Shown here: in pieces, positions 24,414 to 33,623 of the stretch
Layout of the letters: every line of letters begins with the position of its first letter
Position numbering within the stretch: position 1 is the first letter of the stretch
Origin: Enterococcus faecalis_A
Lineage (GTDB): Bacteria; Bacillota; Bacilli; Lactobacillales; Enterococcaceae
Direction: 5' to 3'
NCBI GenBank assembly: GCA_051295955.1
Contig: JBPDWA010000005.1
Coordinates: 237,192-301,191, forward strand
Length of the DNA: 64,000 bases
The notes under the pieces: generated by a model
Seen by the model: the letters and a program-made list of their open reading frames with translations, nothing else
Told to the model about the DNA's origin: nothing
The model's database searches: none
Made by a program: the position numbers and the translations under genes

Positions 24414-26621
24414 TTATATGTTAATAGTAATTGTAGCTTCAGAATTTATGGTACTTAAATAAAAAGTCAGTTCCCCCGTAGCGCTATGCTGCTGACCGTC
24501 GTTATCGTAAAAAGATAGTTCTGCTTTTGCTAACGTAAAAACAACGTCTTTAACTTCTTCAGCTGCTAACTTGATTCTCTGGCTTGCTACCAATCGCTTA
24601 ATAGGCTGAACAATAGCTGCTGTAGGCACATGAACATAAAAGTGAACAACTGTTTCTAAAGCTCGATCGGACTGATTCGTCAATTGATACCCTAAGTTTA
24701 ACATCCCAACTTCATTTTTGCAGTGTTGCCAAGTAGCTGTTACTGTACCGTAGCTGCCACCGTGTCCAAACGAAAATAACGGATCGTTGGATTCGTCAAT
24801 ATACTTAGACAAAAAGCGCGTTGAGTGGGTACTGTTAACCACGGGACGCCCGGTTGAGTTATGGGCATAATACAGCGGGATTTGTCCTTCACTTCTAGGG
24901 AAAGTCATTGACAAGCGAGCACTTGGTATCGCTTTTCCGGTTAATAAATTAGCAACTCCGTAACCGCCCATTGTACCCGGATACCAAGCCAATAACAAGC
25001 TATCAAAATACGGTTCAATATCCGTTAAAATTAGTGGACGCCCCGTATACAAAACACCGACCAACGGTTTGTTCAATGCAGCTAGCCCTTTAATTAATTG
25101 CTTTTGCTTGGCAGGCAGCCGTAAATTAGTTTTGGATGCGCCTTCACCGCTTTCCATAAATTGTTCACCAAAAGTTAATAAAATAACATCTGCTTCTGCA
25201 GCCACCTCCAAAGCTTCTTGATAAAGTGTTGCTTCATCTTCAAGCGGGCCGTTTAACATTTCAATACCGCCTTTTAACGGACCAAAACCGTCATAGGAAT
25301 CAAATAAATTATAACCCGTAGCAAATGAGAGTTGCTCGGTTGGAAAGACTTGCTCAAGTCCGTCTTTTAACGTCGTACTGTCTTGCGGTCTACCACTGAC
25401 TGAGGCCCAAAAACCTAACGTTAGGCGACTTTTGCCATAAGGACCAATCACGGCAATTTTTTGCTTGGCTTTAAGCGGCAGTGCTTGTTGTTCATTTTTT
25501 AAAAGCACACAGCTTTTTTCAACTAACTGTGTAGCAGTTGCTTTGGCCGCGTCTGTCAATACTTCACCCGTTTGCTCTGTTTCAAGCCCTCGATAAGGAT
25601 TTTCAAATAGACCTAATTTATTTTTTAACGTTAAAATCCGCCAAACAGCTTCATCAAGTAGCACTAAAATAGCGGGGTCTTCTGTTGCTAGCTGTTCTAA
25701 TGCGTTGGCATATACTGAAGTCATCATATCAAAGTCCACACCCGCTTCTAAAGCTTTACGAGCCGTCTCTTTTTGATTTTTAGTATATCCATGTGCCTGA
25801 AGCTCTTCGATCGCTGCATAATCAGAGACTAACACACCATCAAAACTAAAGCGCTTCCGCAAAATGTCACGGTTCAGCCAGCGATTGCCTGTTGAAGGGG
25901 TTCCATTTAAGACATTAAAAGCCGTCATGACTAATAAACAATTTGCTTCAATTGCCGCTTGGTACGGTGGTAAATATTCATTGAATAGACGCTGATTCGA
26001 CATATCAACTGTATTATACTCACGGCCAGCTTCCGGAGCGCCATAAGCAGCAAAATGTTTAATACAAGCGCCTACATGCTCCTCTGGAATCACCTTTCCT
26101 ACTTCCCCTTGATACCCATTCACCACATGCTTAGCAAATTCTTTAGCCGTATACACGTCTTCACCCGGCGACTCCATTACACGTCCCCACCTAGGATCTC
26201 TGACTAAATCCAACATCGGTGAAAATAAAACATGCAAGCCACTTAAATAGCTTTCTTTGGCTGAGACTGCTGCGGCTTTTTGTATTAGCGAAAAATCATA
26301 GGAGCCGGCTTGGGCCAGCGGAATTGGAAAAATCGTCCGAAATCCGTAAATAACATCGGACATGAATAACAGTGGAATTTTGTGTCTACTTTCTGCCATA
26401 ATTTTCTCTTGGATTTTTTTTAGTTTCACCGGATCATTTACATTATAGATAGAACCGATTGTCCTTAAATCAAAATCTTCCGGAAAACCTAATTCCTTGG
26501 TTGGCCCTGTATTCATCACATTGTTTTCAGTAAATAAATCACCATTTAACTGTATTGTCTGAGCAACTTTTTCTGCTAACGTTAAAGAAGCAGCCAAACG
26601 CTTCAATTCTTGTTCATTCAT
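24414..26621 (-). CDS. Family 3 beta-glucosidase
   Basis: A full-length (735-residue) GH3 enzyme that removes terminal beta-linked glucose or xylose. The barrel domain contains HFAAYGAPEAGREY (substrate-binding K-H-F) and the nucleophile Asp267 in GVLVSDYAAI. The second domain carries ILLTFGEQFMESGEGAS, with the likely acid/base glutamate, and a fibronectin-type-III-like C-terminal domain ends the protein. It lacks a signal peptide, so it works inside the cell. It is the first gene of the leftward operon; AAGGAGGAGG precedes its ATG and a cre-like box overlaps the region just upstream. The AraC regulator gene diverges from it. Confidence 0.92.
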   Translation of the reverse strand: MNEQELKRLAASLTLAEKVAQTIQLNGDLFTENNVMNTGPTKELGFPEDFDLRTIGSIYNVNDPVKLKKIQEKIMAESRHKIPLLFMSDVIYGFRTIFPIPLAQAGSYDFSLIQKAAAVSAKESYLSGLHVLFSPMLDLVRDPRWGRVMESPGEDVYTAKEFAKHVVNGYQGEVGKVIPEEHVGACIKHFAAYGAPEAGREYNTVDMSNQRLFNEYLPPYQAAIEANCLLVMTAFNVLNGTPSTGNRWLNRDILRKRFSFDGVLVSDYAAIEELQAHGYTKNQKETARKALEAGVDFDMMTSVYANALEQLATEDPAILVLLDEAVWRILTLKNKLGLFENPYRGLETEQTGEVLTDAAKATATQLVEKSCVLLKNEQQALPLKAKQKIAVIGPYGKSRLTLGFWASVSGRPQDSTTLKDGLEQVFPTEQLSFATGYNLFDSYDGFGPLKGGIEMLNGPLEDEATLYQEALEVAAEADVILLTFGEQFMESGEGASKTNLRLPAKQKQLIKGLAALNKPLVGVLYTGRPLILTDIEPYFDSLLLAWYPGTMGGYGVANLLTGKAIPSARLSMTFPRSEGQIPLYYAHNSTGRPVVNSTHSTRFLSKYIDESNDPLFSFGHGGSYGTVTATWQHCKNEVGMLNLGYQLTNQSDRALETVVHFYVHVPTAAIVQPIKRLVASQRIKLAAEEVKDVVFTLAKAELSFYDNDGQQHSATGELTFYLSTINSEATITINI

Positions 26622-26635
26622 AGGATCCTCCTCCT

Positions 26636-26660
26636 TGTAACCGTTTTACTTAGGTAAGTA
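26636..26660. promoter_or_regulatory. Cre-like box and palindrome ahead of the glycoside operon
   Basis: TGTAACCGTTTTAC (26636-26649) is a near match to the CcpA cre consensus and lies just upstream of the GH3 ribosome binding site, where CcpA would act as a roadblock. Partly overlapping it is a perfect repeat TACTTA-GG-TAAGTA (26647-26660), possibly the AraC target. Both calls are tentative. Confidence 0.45.
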
Positions 26661-26798
26661 TATCGAGAAGAATTGATTGTTTATACAAAAAATAAAGGAT
26701 CTATATCAAAAAAAATTAATTTTTTTAAAAATTTCAATGGTTGTTTCGCTAATTTTACGTTACAATAAAAAAAATGATATAGGAAGAAGGCACCTAGC

Positions 26799-27974
26799 GT
26801 GGCACATTTAGTAATCACGAATATCATGGACGCTCTTTATAAAAAATATTTGATTCCAATGACTTTATTTAATGAAAAAGATGAACCCCTCTATCCTGCC
26901 ATTACTTGGGATACTTCCAGCATTGTCAAAAAATTTTTGCGACCGGCTAAAGAACAAGCTTTTTTTTTCTTTAATGATTTTACTTTTATGTACAGCGCCA
27001 TCACTTTTCAATGGGAAGGTCACAATTATGCAATGCTAATCGGCCCTTGCGGCATAATCGGAACTCCTCAAGAAAAAATTACTGTAGCCGATCATAATTA
27101 CTATTACAATATTCACTATACGAAAGAAACGACAAAAGCCTTTGAAGAATATGCCCAACTGGTTTATAATATATTGACTCATCGTTCCATCCCGAAAAAA
27201 GCACTTTTTTGGCAATATCAAACACCCGCTATGAATAAAATTGTGTCTACGGATCAACAGTTAGAACATAATTTATATGACCGCCGTATGGAAGAAACAA
27301 CCTTTGATTCCTATCAGTTCGAATTACGTTACACAGAATACATTAAACGCAATCAGCCAGAAAAAATTGAATGGCTCTTTAAAAAAATGCAAGAGACGTA
27401 TCGTGTAAAGCTTTCTGAAAACGAACTTGAAGGCTTAAAGCTAAAATTCTCTGCGTTTGTCGCAATTTTAACGCGAATTAGTATTGATGAAGGTGTTCCT
27501 ATTAATCAAGCGTTTAGTTTATCGGATGCCTTGATTCAGGGACTTTGTCGCATTCATTCCGTAAAAGAGTGGCATGGATATGTAAAAGAAGCCACTTATC
27601 GCTTTATGCATTTAATTCATGAACAGCCTACCTCAGGTAAATCATTGCTAGTAAAACAATTAGTTAATTACATTGACGGACACATTTACGAGCGAATCAC
27701 ATTAGCGGCATTAGCGGAAAACTTTCGTAGACATCCGACCCATTTAACAACATTGTTCAAAAAAGAAATGGGTCAAACCATTCACCAGTACATTGAAGAA
27801 CGCAAAATTTCTGAAAGTAAACATTTACTATTGTTTACAGATAAAAGCTACAAAGAAATCAGTATCCAACTAGCCTTTGCTAGCCAAAGCCACTTTATTC
27901 AAGTATTTAAAAAAAGAGATGGCATCACACCTAGAGAATATCGCAACCAGCATTACGCCTATACTGTTCATTAA
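26799..27974 (+). CDS. AraC family transcriptional regulator
   Basis: The 391-residue protein has a large N-terminal sensing region (about 1-280) and a C-terminal AraC DNA-binding domain (about 285-388) with two helix-turn-helices: ITLAALAENFRRHPTHLTTLF and KEISIQLAFASQSHFIQVF (each partly quoted), ending GITPREYR. The start is GTG 26799 with an AAGG-type site. It diverges from the glycoside operon across 177 bases and is the obvious candidate activator of that operon, responding to the imported sugar. It also sits next to the first PTS-sulfatase module, ending 200 bases from it, separated by a bidirectional terminator. Confidence 0.9.
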   Translation: MAHLVITNIMDALYKKYLIPMTLFNEKDEPLYPAITWDTSSIVKKFLRPAKEQAFFFFNDFTFMYSAITFQWEGHNYAMLIGPCGIIGTPQEKITVADHNYYYNIHYTKETTKAFEEYAQLVYNILTHRSIPKKALFWQYQTPAMNKIVSTDQQLEHNLYDRRMEETTFDSYQFELRYTEYIKRNQPEKIEWLFKKMQETYRVKLSENELEGLKLKFSAFVAILTRISIDEGVPINQAFSLSDALIQGLCRIHSVKEWHGYVKEATYRFMHLIHEQPTSGKSLLVKQLVNYIDGHIYERITLAALAENFRRHPTHLTTLFKKEMGQTIHQYIEERKISESKHLLLFTDKSYKEISIQLAFASQSHFIQVFKKRDGITPREYRNQHYAYTVH

Positions 27975-28012
27975 AATAACGAGATAGGCACAAAAGTATT
28001 AAGCACTAAGAG

Positions 28013-28070
28013 ATAAGCTGAAATTCACGAAAACTGCTTGCAAAGTTTTTGTGAATTTCAGCTTATTTCA
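28013..28070. terminator. Long bidirectional terminator hairpin
   Basis: ATAAGCTGAAATTCAC (28013-28028) and its reverse complement GTGAATTTCAGCTTAT (28051-28066) form a long stem between the AraC gene and the first sulfatase gene. A second hairpin at 28113-28144 (TGTGGGG / CCCCATA, with complementary A- and T-rich inner arms) lies nearer the sulfatase stop. Confidence 0.75.
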
Positions 28071-28174
28071 AATAGAGCTCCTTCTGCTTCCGCCGTTTAC
28101 TCATTTTTAGTGTGTGGGGAAAAAGTTTTTTCTTTTACCCCATACCCGTTTAAGAAACAAAGGTAACATGACAG

Positions 28175-29662
28175 CTACCTTTTATCACGTTTATTAGGAA
28201 CAAAATCAGTGGTTTCCATATAGAATTGAGTAACTCGATTTTTCATCTGCTGCACTAAGGTCTGATAATTTGCTTGTACTGCTAAGTTTTGAAGTTCCAT
28301 AGGGTCTTTTTCTAAATCATACAATTCATCTTGCTCGTATAATCGCAAGACGTATTTGTATTTATCCATCTTACACATCACTGCTTTGGTATGCTCCGGT
28401 CCTTCGCTGTATTGCGTTGATAAGCGTGGCCAATAAGGTGATTTAGGATCATGTCCTAACTCCATGGCTTGTTTCTCGCCGTGGACACGTCCACCTTCAC
28501 AAAAAACAGCATCTTTATGCACTTCATCACCTGTTAAATTATGCACTAAGGATTGACCGAATTGAGTATAGGAGAGCTCGGTTTTTGCTAAATCCGCTAT
28601 CGTAGCCGGTAAATCAATCAACTCCACTTGCGCTTTTGAAATTCTTGGTTTTACTGGAATATTGTTGGCAGGTTTAATCAACAAAGGAACATTGGTAATT
28701 GGGTCTTCAAAGCAGTTTTGTACTTTTTCAGTAATAGTATAATCGCCTGTATAATCTCCATGATCACTAAAGACAATCAGATGCGTATCATCATAGAACT
28801 TGGTAGCTTTGAGTTTCTCTTTAATTAAACCAAGTTGATAGTCGAATCTGGACACCATAGCTAAATAAGTAGCACGTAATTCAGCGAAACGCTCCTCCGA
28901 CCAGCCATTCAATTGTTGTTTTTCATTGATACCGTAAAGCATGCTGGCTTTATTCAACAGATTTTGAATGTTTGGTCGGCGTGGCGGCAGTTTCTTACGA
29001 TCAATACTTGAATACCAAGGATCTTCACAAGCATACGGCGGATGTGGAAATGAAATGGTACAGTAGACAAAAAATGGTTTATCGTGGGCTGTTTTACTTT
29101 TTCTATCGAGATACTCTAACGCCTTATCAACACAATTCCAATCTGTCTTTCCATAGCCGTTGCCGTCTGGAAGTTTTCCCATATAAAATGAATAATAGGT
29201 ATCCCCGGAAAGCATCTTTTCATATAGCTGTTTGCTGGCTGGATTCATTTCAGCAGAATGATTCATACCTTGTCCGCTTACATCACGCGTGTTTGCATCC
29301 GTAACGCCGTCATAGTATTCATGACAGTAATCTGTCTTGGGACGATCTGCGGGAACTAAATCATTGCGCCCAATCCAAATCACCTCATATCCGTTATTTT
29401 TCATTTCCTTTAAAATATTAGGCTCGTCTTCACGCTGTAAGTAGTGCATTGTTCGATGACCATTGACGTGCGGATAAAAACCCGTTAGAAAACTATTTCT
29501 CGAAGGAACACACACTGGGTTTTGACAGTAGGCATTTTCAAAGGAAACACCCTCTTGAACCAAACTGTCTAAATGAGGGGTAATTGCAGCTGGATTCCCC
29601 ATGTGTGCTAACGAATCTTGCCTCATTTGATCTGCAACAAATAAAAAGATATTTTTTTTCAT
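28175..29662 (-). CDS. Cytoplasmic sulfatase with formylglycine motif (module 1)
   Basis: A 495-residue type I sulfatase that hydrolyses sulfate esters. The metal-binding N-terminus is FLFVADQMRQD, and the formylglycine site is Cys51 in C-V-P-S-R (51-55), followed by NSFLTGFYPH. Later VFSDHGDYTGDY supplies further metal ligands. There is no signal peptide, so it acts in the cytosol. ATG 29662 has AGGAG eight bases upstream; a GTG at 29671 overlaps that SD. It starts 11 bases after the PTS gene stop, so the sulfated sugar is probably imported and phosphorylated first. Activation needs an anaerobic maturase; one is encoded in module 2 at 40335-41450. The exact substrate is unknown. Confidence 0.9.
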   Translation of the reverse strand: MKKNIFLFVADQMRQDSLAHMGNPAAITPHLDSLVQEGVSFENAYCQNPVCVPSRNSFLTGFYPHVNGHRTMHYLQREDEPNILKEMKNNGYEVIWIGRNDLVPADRPKTDYCHEYYDGVTDANTRDVSGQGMNHSAEMNPASKQLYEKMLSGDTYYSFYMGKLPDGNGYGKTDWNCVDKALEYLDRKSKTAHDKPFFVYCTISFPHPPYACEDPWYSSIDRKKLPPRRPNIQNLLNKASMLYGINEKQQLNGWSEERFAELRATYLAMVSRFDYQLGLIKEKLKATKFYDDTHLIVFSDHGDYTGDYTITEKVQNCFEDPITNVPLLIKPANNIPVKPRISKAQVELIDLPATIADLAKTELSYTQFGQSLVHNLTGDEVHKDAVFCEGGRVHGEKQAMELGHDPKSPYWPRLSTQYSEGPEHTKAVMCKMDKYKYVLRLYEQDELYDLEKDPMELQNLAVQANYQTLVQQMKNRVTQFYMETTDFVPNKRDKR

Positions 29663-29673
29663 ATTTATCACTC

Positions 29674-31605
29674 CTATGCTATTACGGTTAAAATACGATC
29701 CGTTGTTTTTACTATTTTTTCATCAGTTTCCACAATATCTAAAAATTGGTTGGAATTCGTTACGATGACAGGTGTTACCAAATTATAGCCCGCAGCCAGT
29801 AATTGCTCTAGATCAAAGGTCAACAGTAGCTGTCCTGCTTGGACATGATCACCTTGCTTCACATGTGCCATAAAATACTTTCCCTTCAAGTTAACAGTAT
29901 CTATGCCAATGTGAATAAGTACTTCTATTCCTTGTTCTGTCGTCAAACCGACGGCGTGATGACTAGGAAACAGCGTCGTGATTTCCCCAGCCGCCGGAGC
30001 GACTACTTGCCCTTGTTTCGGGATAATTGCTACCCCTTTCCCTAACACGCCGGAAGCAAAAGCTTCATCTTCTACCTCATTTAAAGGCAAACGCTCACCA
30101 GCTAATGGAGCGGATAAATAGAGATATTGATTTTTACCTAATGTCGAATTCATTGGTTCAGTCACTGTTGCCTCCGCAAGAGCAGACGCCGTTTCGAGTT
30201 CGTCTTCTTGAGGATTGTACGCATAAATCAATGTGAGGACTAATCCAAATATAAAAGCTACCACAGTAGCTACCATAAAGCCGATAAAGCTATTATCAAT
30301 ACCATCTTCAGGGTTAATAAAGCGAGGAATAGCAAAAATCCCCGTACCACCGTTAATATACACTTTTGTTTTAAAAATTCCCATAATAGCACCTGCGATT
30401 GCCACAGCAACAGAAGTCGTATAAAAAACTTTCTTTCTGGCAAGCGTTACGCCATATAATGCCGGTTCTGTGATTCCGAAAATCGCCGAAAGAAAAGCCG
30501 GAAATGCAATTTCTTTTAGTTTTTTATTTTTCGTTTTAATAAAGATACCTAGCGTTACACCAGCCATTGCTAACGGTGTCGCCAAACCAGCCATCATCAC
30601 CACATCATAACCGAGTGTGGCAAAATTATTTAGCGCAATCGGAACAAAGCCCCAATGAAGCCCAAACATAATGAACACTTGCCAAAAACCACCGATGACA
30701 AACCCGGCAATGATTGGGCTGAAACTATAAGCACTAGCGAACAGTTGCCCCAAAAATAAACCAAGCCAGGTAGTGAGCGGACCTATTATTAAAAAAACTA
30801 AGGGCACGGTAATCATCAATGTCAAAAATGATACAAAAAAGCTGCGTACAGCGCGAGGGATTAATTTAGTAAAAAGCACTTCTAATTTTGAAGCCAAATA
30901 AGTAGCGGCAATAATTGGAATGACACTGGAAGTATAATTCATTAAAATAACAGGCAAACCGAAAAAAGTGATGTAGACTGGCGACTCAATAACTGTACCG
31001 GTAAACAACGTATATAACGGTGTAACATCTTTCATCGCTGCTACGATCGTTGGATAAACTAAGGCCGCACCGATTGCCATACCCAAAAAAGGCTTGCTGC
31101 CAAACTTCTTCGCAGCACTATAACCTAAAAATAAAGGAAAGAAATAAAAAAATCCATCACCGGTAGCATTTAAAATTAAATACGTACCCGAAGCTTTATC
31201 TAATAGCTGAAACGCACTTAGCAAAGCCAGTGACCCCTTGATCATCCCGGAAGCCAGTAACACACTGATAACCGGCGTAAAAATACCGGAAACCACATCG
31301 ATAAAGCCATTGAGTAGTCCTTTTGACGATGCAGTTCCTTCCGCTTCTTCCATACTTGGTAAATCTACAGACTCTATGAATTCTTTGTATACTTCTGATA
31401 CATGATTGCCGATTACCACTTGGTATTGACCGGCACTTTGGATAACCGTTACCACCCCGGGAACCTTTTTTAGCGCTTCCGTATTAGCCAACGTTTCGTC
31501 TTTTAATTTAAAGCGTAAACGCGTAATGCAGTGGGTTAATCCTCGAATGTTCTCTTTACCACCTACGCCTTTTAAAATCGCTGTGTTTAGCTCTGTGTAT
31601 TGCAT
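29674..31605 (-). CDS. PTS beta-glucoside-type IIBCA permease (module 1)
   Basis: A 643-residue fused PTS permease of the beta-glucoside (BglF/BglP) type. The N-terminal IIB domain has the phosphorylated Cys26 in CITRLRFKLKD. The membrane IIC domain runs about residues 100-460 with the conserved FGITEPALYGV. The C-terminal IIA domain has the active histidine in VLIHIGIDTVNLKG. Transport with phosphorylation at C6 is expected. The gene lies between a LicT-type antiterminator gene and a sulfatase gene, and has its own RAT-terminator just upstream, so it is induced by its substrate. The sulfatase context suggests a sulfated beta-glycoside, which is inference. Confidence 0.93.
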   Translation of the reverse strand: MQYTELNTAILKGVGGKENIRGLTHCITRLRFKLKDETLANTEALKKVPGVVTVIQSAGQYQVVIGNHVSEVYKEFIESVDLPSMEEAEGTASSKGLLNGFIDVVSGIFTPVISVLLASGMIKGSLALLSAFQLLDKASGTYLILNATGDGFFYFFPLFLGYSAAKKFGSKPFLGMAIGAALVYPTIVAAMKDVTPLYTLFTGTVIESPVYITFFGLPVILMNYTSSVIPIIAATYLASKLEVLFTKLIPRAVRSFFVSFLTLMITVPLVFLIIGPLTTWLGLFLGQLFASAYSFSPIIAGFVIGGFWQVFIMFGLHWGFVPIALNNFATLGYDVVMMAGLATPLAMAGVTLGIFIKTKNKKLKEIAFPAFLSAIFGITEPALYGVTLARKKVFYTTSVAVAIAGAIMGIFKTKVYINGGTGIFAIPRFINPEDGIDNSFIGFMVATVVAFIFGLVLTLIYAYNPQEDELETASALAEATVTEPMNSTLGKNQYLYLSAPLAGERLPLNEVEDEAFASGVLGKGVAIIPKQGQVVAPAAGEITTLFPSHHAVGLTTEQGIEVLIHIGIDTVNLKGKYFMAHVKQGDHVQAGQLLLTFDLEQLLAAGYNLVTPVIVTNSNQFLDIVETDEKIVKTTDRILTVIA

Positions 31606-31630
31606 ATTTTTCTTCCTTTCTTTTTATAAT

Positions 31631-31733
31631 AGACAAACAAGACCTAACTAAGCTTCCGAAAAAGCGCCTTTCAAAGCGGCTTCTTTATCGAAAGTTTAGT
31701 TAAGTCTTGCCTACTTTTTTTGTAGTAACACCT
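31631..31733 (-). promoter_or_regulatory. RAT antiterminator site and terminator before PTS gene 1
   Basis: On the minus strand a RAT-like stem (TGTTACTAC...GTAGGC, about 31733-31705) begins at the licT stop codon and overlaps the left arm of a terminator: CAAGACTTAACTAA (31709-31696) pairs with TTAGTTAGGTCTTG (31651-31638) and T-rich sequence follows. Binding of LicT to the RAT would prevent the terminator from folding and so allow expression of the PTS and sulfatase genes. Confidence 0.85.
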
Positions 31734-32563
31734 TAACTAGGCTGATCCTCTATTAATTTTTGAATATGCAGCGTAATATATAATTGTTCATCATCAGAAA
31801 ACTCAGATTGCAAATATTGAGCTACTTTTTGCGTCGTTTCATAAGCAGCAGGATACTTTTCGACGACGTGTACCAATAAAGGATTCCCGACATCGTTTAG
31901 GCGTTCCTTACTTTCCAAACGTTTAAAAAAGAAACGCAAATGCGTAACAAATCGTTCATAAGTTAAACTCTGTTCATTAATGGTTATTTTATTATGCATA
32001 CGAATAATAGCAACAATGTCTTTAATTTGCTTGGTAAGCTCTACTATATTTTCATTTTGATTGTCAGAATAATTGATTTGCGCATTAATAAAATGCAGCG
32101 CAATATTACATGCTTCTGACTCTTCAATGGTCACTTTTGTACATTTCTTCATCAAACCGATCGCTTGCAGCCCGATAGAAAATTCCTTAGGATAAAACTT
32201 TTTAATTTCCCAAAATAATTGATTGTTGAGAATCACGCCTGCTGTTTTCATTTTTACCACGTTATACAAATGATCAGTCAATGAAACATAGATAGCGTCA
32301 CTGATCTGATAAGGCAAACAATTCTTAGCCAGTTTAATAATATCATCAGCTAAAGTGGCATATTTTACAGGAATATTTTCCAACAATTGACTAAAATGTT
32401 GTGAGGACTTACTTTGCAAAGTAAAAACCTTCTCCACCTTGTCTTCTTCTACTGAATCGCCCGGTTTTTTGTTAAAACCTAACCCCGTACCAATCCATAT
32501 GAAATCCTGCTGCTCTTTATGGACAATAATTGCATTATTATTCAGAATTTTCTTTACTTTCAT
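31733..32563 (-). CDS. BglG/LicT family transcription antiterminator (module 1)
   Basis: A 276-residue antiterminator: an RNA-binding CAT domain at residues 1-55 (MKVKKILNNNAI, then DFIWIGTGLGFNKKPGD) and two PRD domains with the regulatory histidines, e.g. in SLTDHLYNVV and ALHFINAQI. Phosphorylation by the PTS controls RNA binding. It should bind the RATs at 32701-32727, in its own leader, and before the PTS gene. GAAGGTGAG precedes the ATG. A paralogue lies at 45131-45955 with the same gene order, so cross-talk is possible. Confidence 0.93.
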   Translation of the reverse strand: MKVKKILNNNAIIVHKEQQDFIWIGTGLGFNKKPGDSVEEDKVEKVFTLQSKSSQHFSQLLENIPVKYATLADDIIKLAKNCLPYQISDAIYVSLTDHLYNVVKMKTAGVILNNQLFWEIKKFYPKEFSIGLQAIGLMKKCTKVTIEESEACNIALHFINAQINYSDNQNENIVELTKQIKDIVAIIRMHNKITINEQSLTYERFVTHLRFFFKRLESKERLNDVGNPLLVHVVEKYPAAYETTQKVAQYLQSEFSDDEQLYITLHIQKLIEDQPS

Positions 32564-32645
32564 TTTCTCACCTTCTTTAATCTTACCATTTTTAGCGGCA
32601 AAGCCTTACACTTCCTTTCTGACCATGACTACTTTTTTGCTCCAA

Positions 32646-32727
32646 CAAAAAAAACTATATCCATTTCACGTCTGCCACCGCATACGTAAGTTTAGATATA
32701 GCCTGTAAAAACACAGTAACCACTCTT
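32646..32727 (-). promoter_or_regulatory. RAT site and terminator in the licT 1 leader
   Basis: The RAT core GGTTACTG...CAGGC (32723-32701 on the minus strand) overlaps the first arm of a terminator: GGCTATATC (32703-32695) against GGATATAGT (32662-32654), then eight T residues (32653-32646). licT 1 thus controls its own expression by antitermination. Confidence 0.85.
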
Positions 32728-32737
32728 TCAATTTAAC

Positions 32738-32775
32738 ATTATCTTATCATAGAAAAAAAATTGTAAACGCTTTAT
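32738..32775 (-). promoter_or_regulatory. licT 1 promoter with cre box on the -35
   Basis: On the minus strand -35 TTTACA (32767-32762) and -10 GATAAT (32743-32738) are 18 bases apart. TGTAAACGCTTTAT (32762-32775) is a good cre box covering the -35 and reaching into the rgg stop codon, so CcpA would repress this promoter when preferred sugars are present. Confidence 0.75.
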
Positions 32776-33623
32776 CCCCCTCCAAAGACGGCCACCTCTT
32801 CTTCTAAGCGGTCCCACAAAATTTGCTCCTTTGTTAACAATAACAAACGCCGTCCCTCTTCAATCAACTGTAAGTCTCCTCGACAAATCCCCAAGCGCAC
32901 CTGGGCAATCGCTAAAAAATCATATCGTTTTTTCAGTTTGGCCAAATGATAAACTTTTTTCGTGATCTTTTCACAATCTACTTTTTTCTGGTGATGTAAC
33001 AACAAAGTAGAGATATTAACAAAAACCACCAGTTTTAAATAATCAAATCGATGATAGTCTTCATATCTTTTCAGTGTGGTTAATAACCGCGGGATCAGTT
33101 CTTGAACGGTTTCTATTGGCAAAAAATATAAAATACAATTCAATAGACGAATTTCATAGTAATACCATGTGTCCATTTTATTTAAGCGCTGCCAAATTTT
33201 TCCCACTAATACTTTCGATTGCTGCAAACTGGTGGTGTCTTCTTTTGCCAGTGCCACTAAGGCATCAAGAATTGTTATGATTTCTTTAATTGAGATATCA
33301 TCTTGTTGTTTTAAATAGGCTAAACAACGGGTTTTTAAAGCCAAAATTTTAGATGAATCCACGTTGGACACCAAAGAAAAGAAAGCTTCAATTAGCGTTT
33401 CACGTTTTTTTTGAGTCCGATGATCCAATAAATATAAAAATTCATCAAACGACATATCAATTTGTTCCAATAAGAATTCAAAATTGGCAATACCTATATG
33501 AATTTTGTTATTTTCCAGCTTTGATAACGTGGTCCGTGAAATGGTGTGAGAGGTTATTTGTTGTTGCGTGTATCCTTTATTTTTACGAATATTTTTATAC
33601 AGACTGCCATAATTCCATCTCAT
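32772..33623 (-). CDS. Rgg/GadR/MutR family regulator
   Basis: The 283-residue protein has an N-terminal XRE-type helix-turn-helix (about residues 6-62: LYKNIRKNKGYTQQQI, then SRTTLSKLENNK) followed by an all-helical region with the TPR-like repeats of the Rgg family. This is the usual Rgg length. Such regulators in streptococci bind short hydrophobic peptides that are made, exported, processed and re-imported. Here a gene for a 16-residue hydrophobic peptide starts 330 bases away on the opposite strand, followed by a surface protease gene. No DNA-site assignment can be made. Direct control of the peptide and protease genes is inferred from divergence. Confidence 0.88.
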   Translation of the reverse strand: MRWNYGSLYKNIRKNKGYTQQQITSHTISRTTLSKLENNKIHIGIANFEFLLEQIDMSFDEFLYLLDHRTQKKRETLIEAFFSLVSNVDSSKILALKTRCLAYLKQQDDISIKEIITILDALVALAKEDTTSLQQSKVLVGKIWQRLNKMDTWYYYEIRLLNCILYFLPIETVQELIPRLLTTLKRYEDYHRFDYLKLVVFVNISTLLLHHQKKVDCEKITKKVYHLAKLKKRYDFLAIAQVRLGICRGDLQLIEEGRRLLLLTKEQILWDRLEEEVAVFGGG

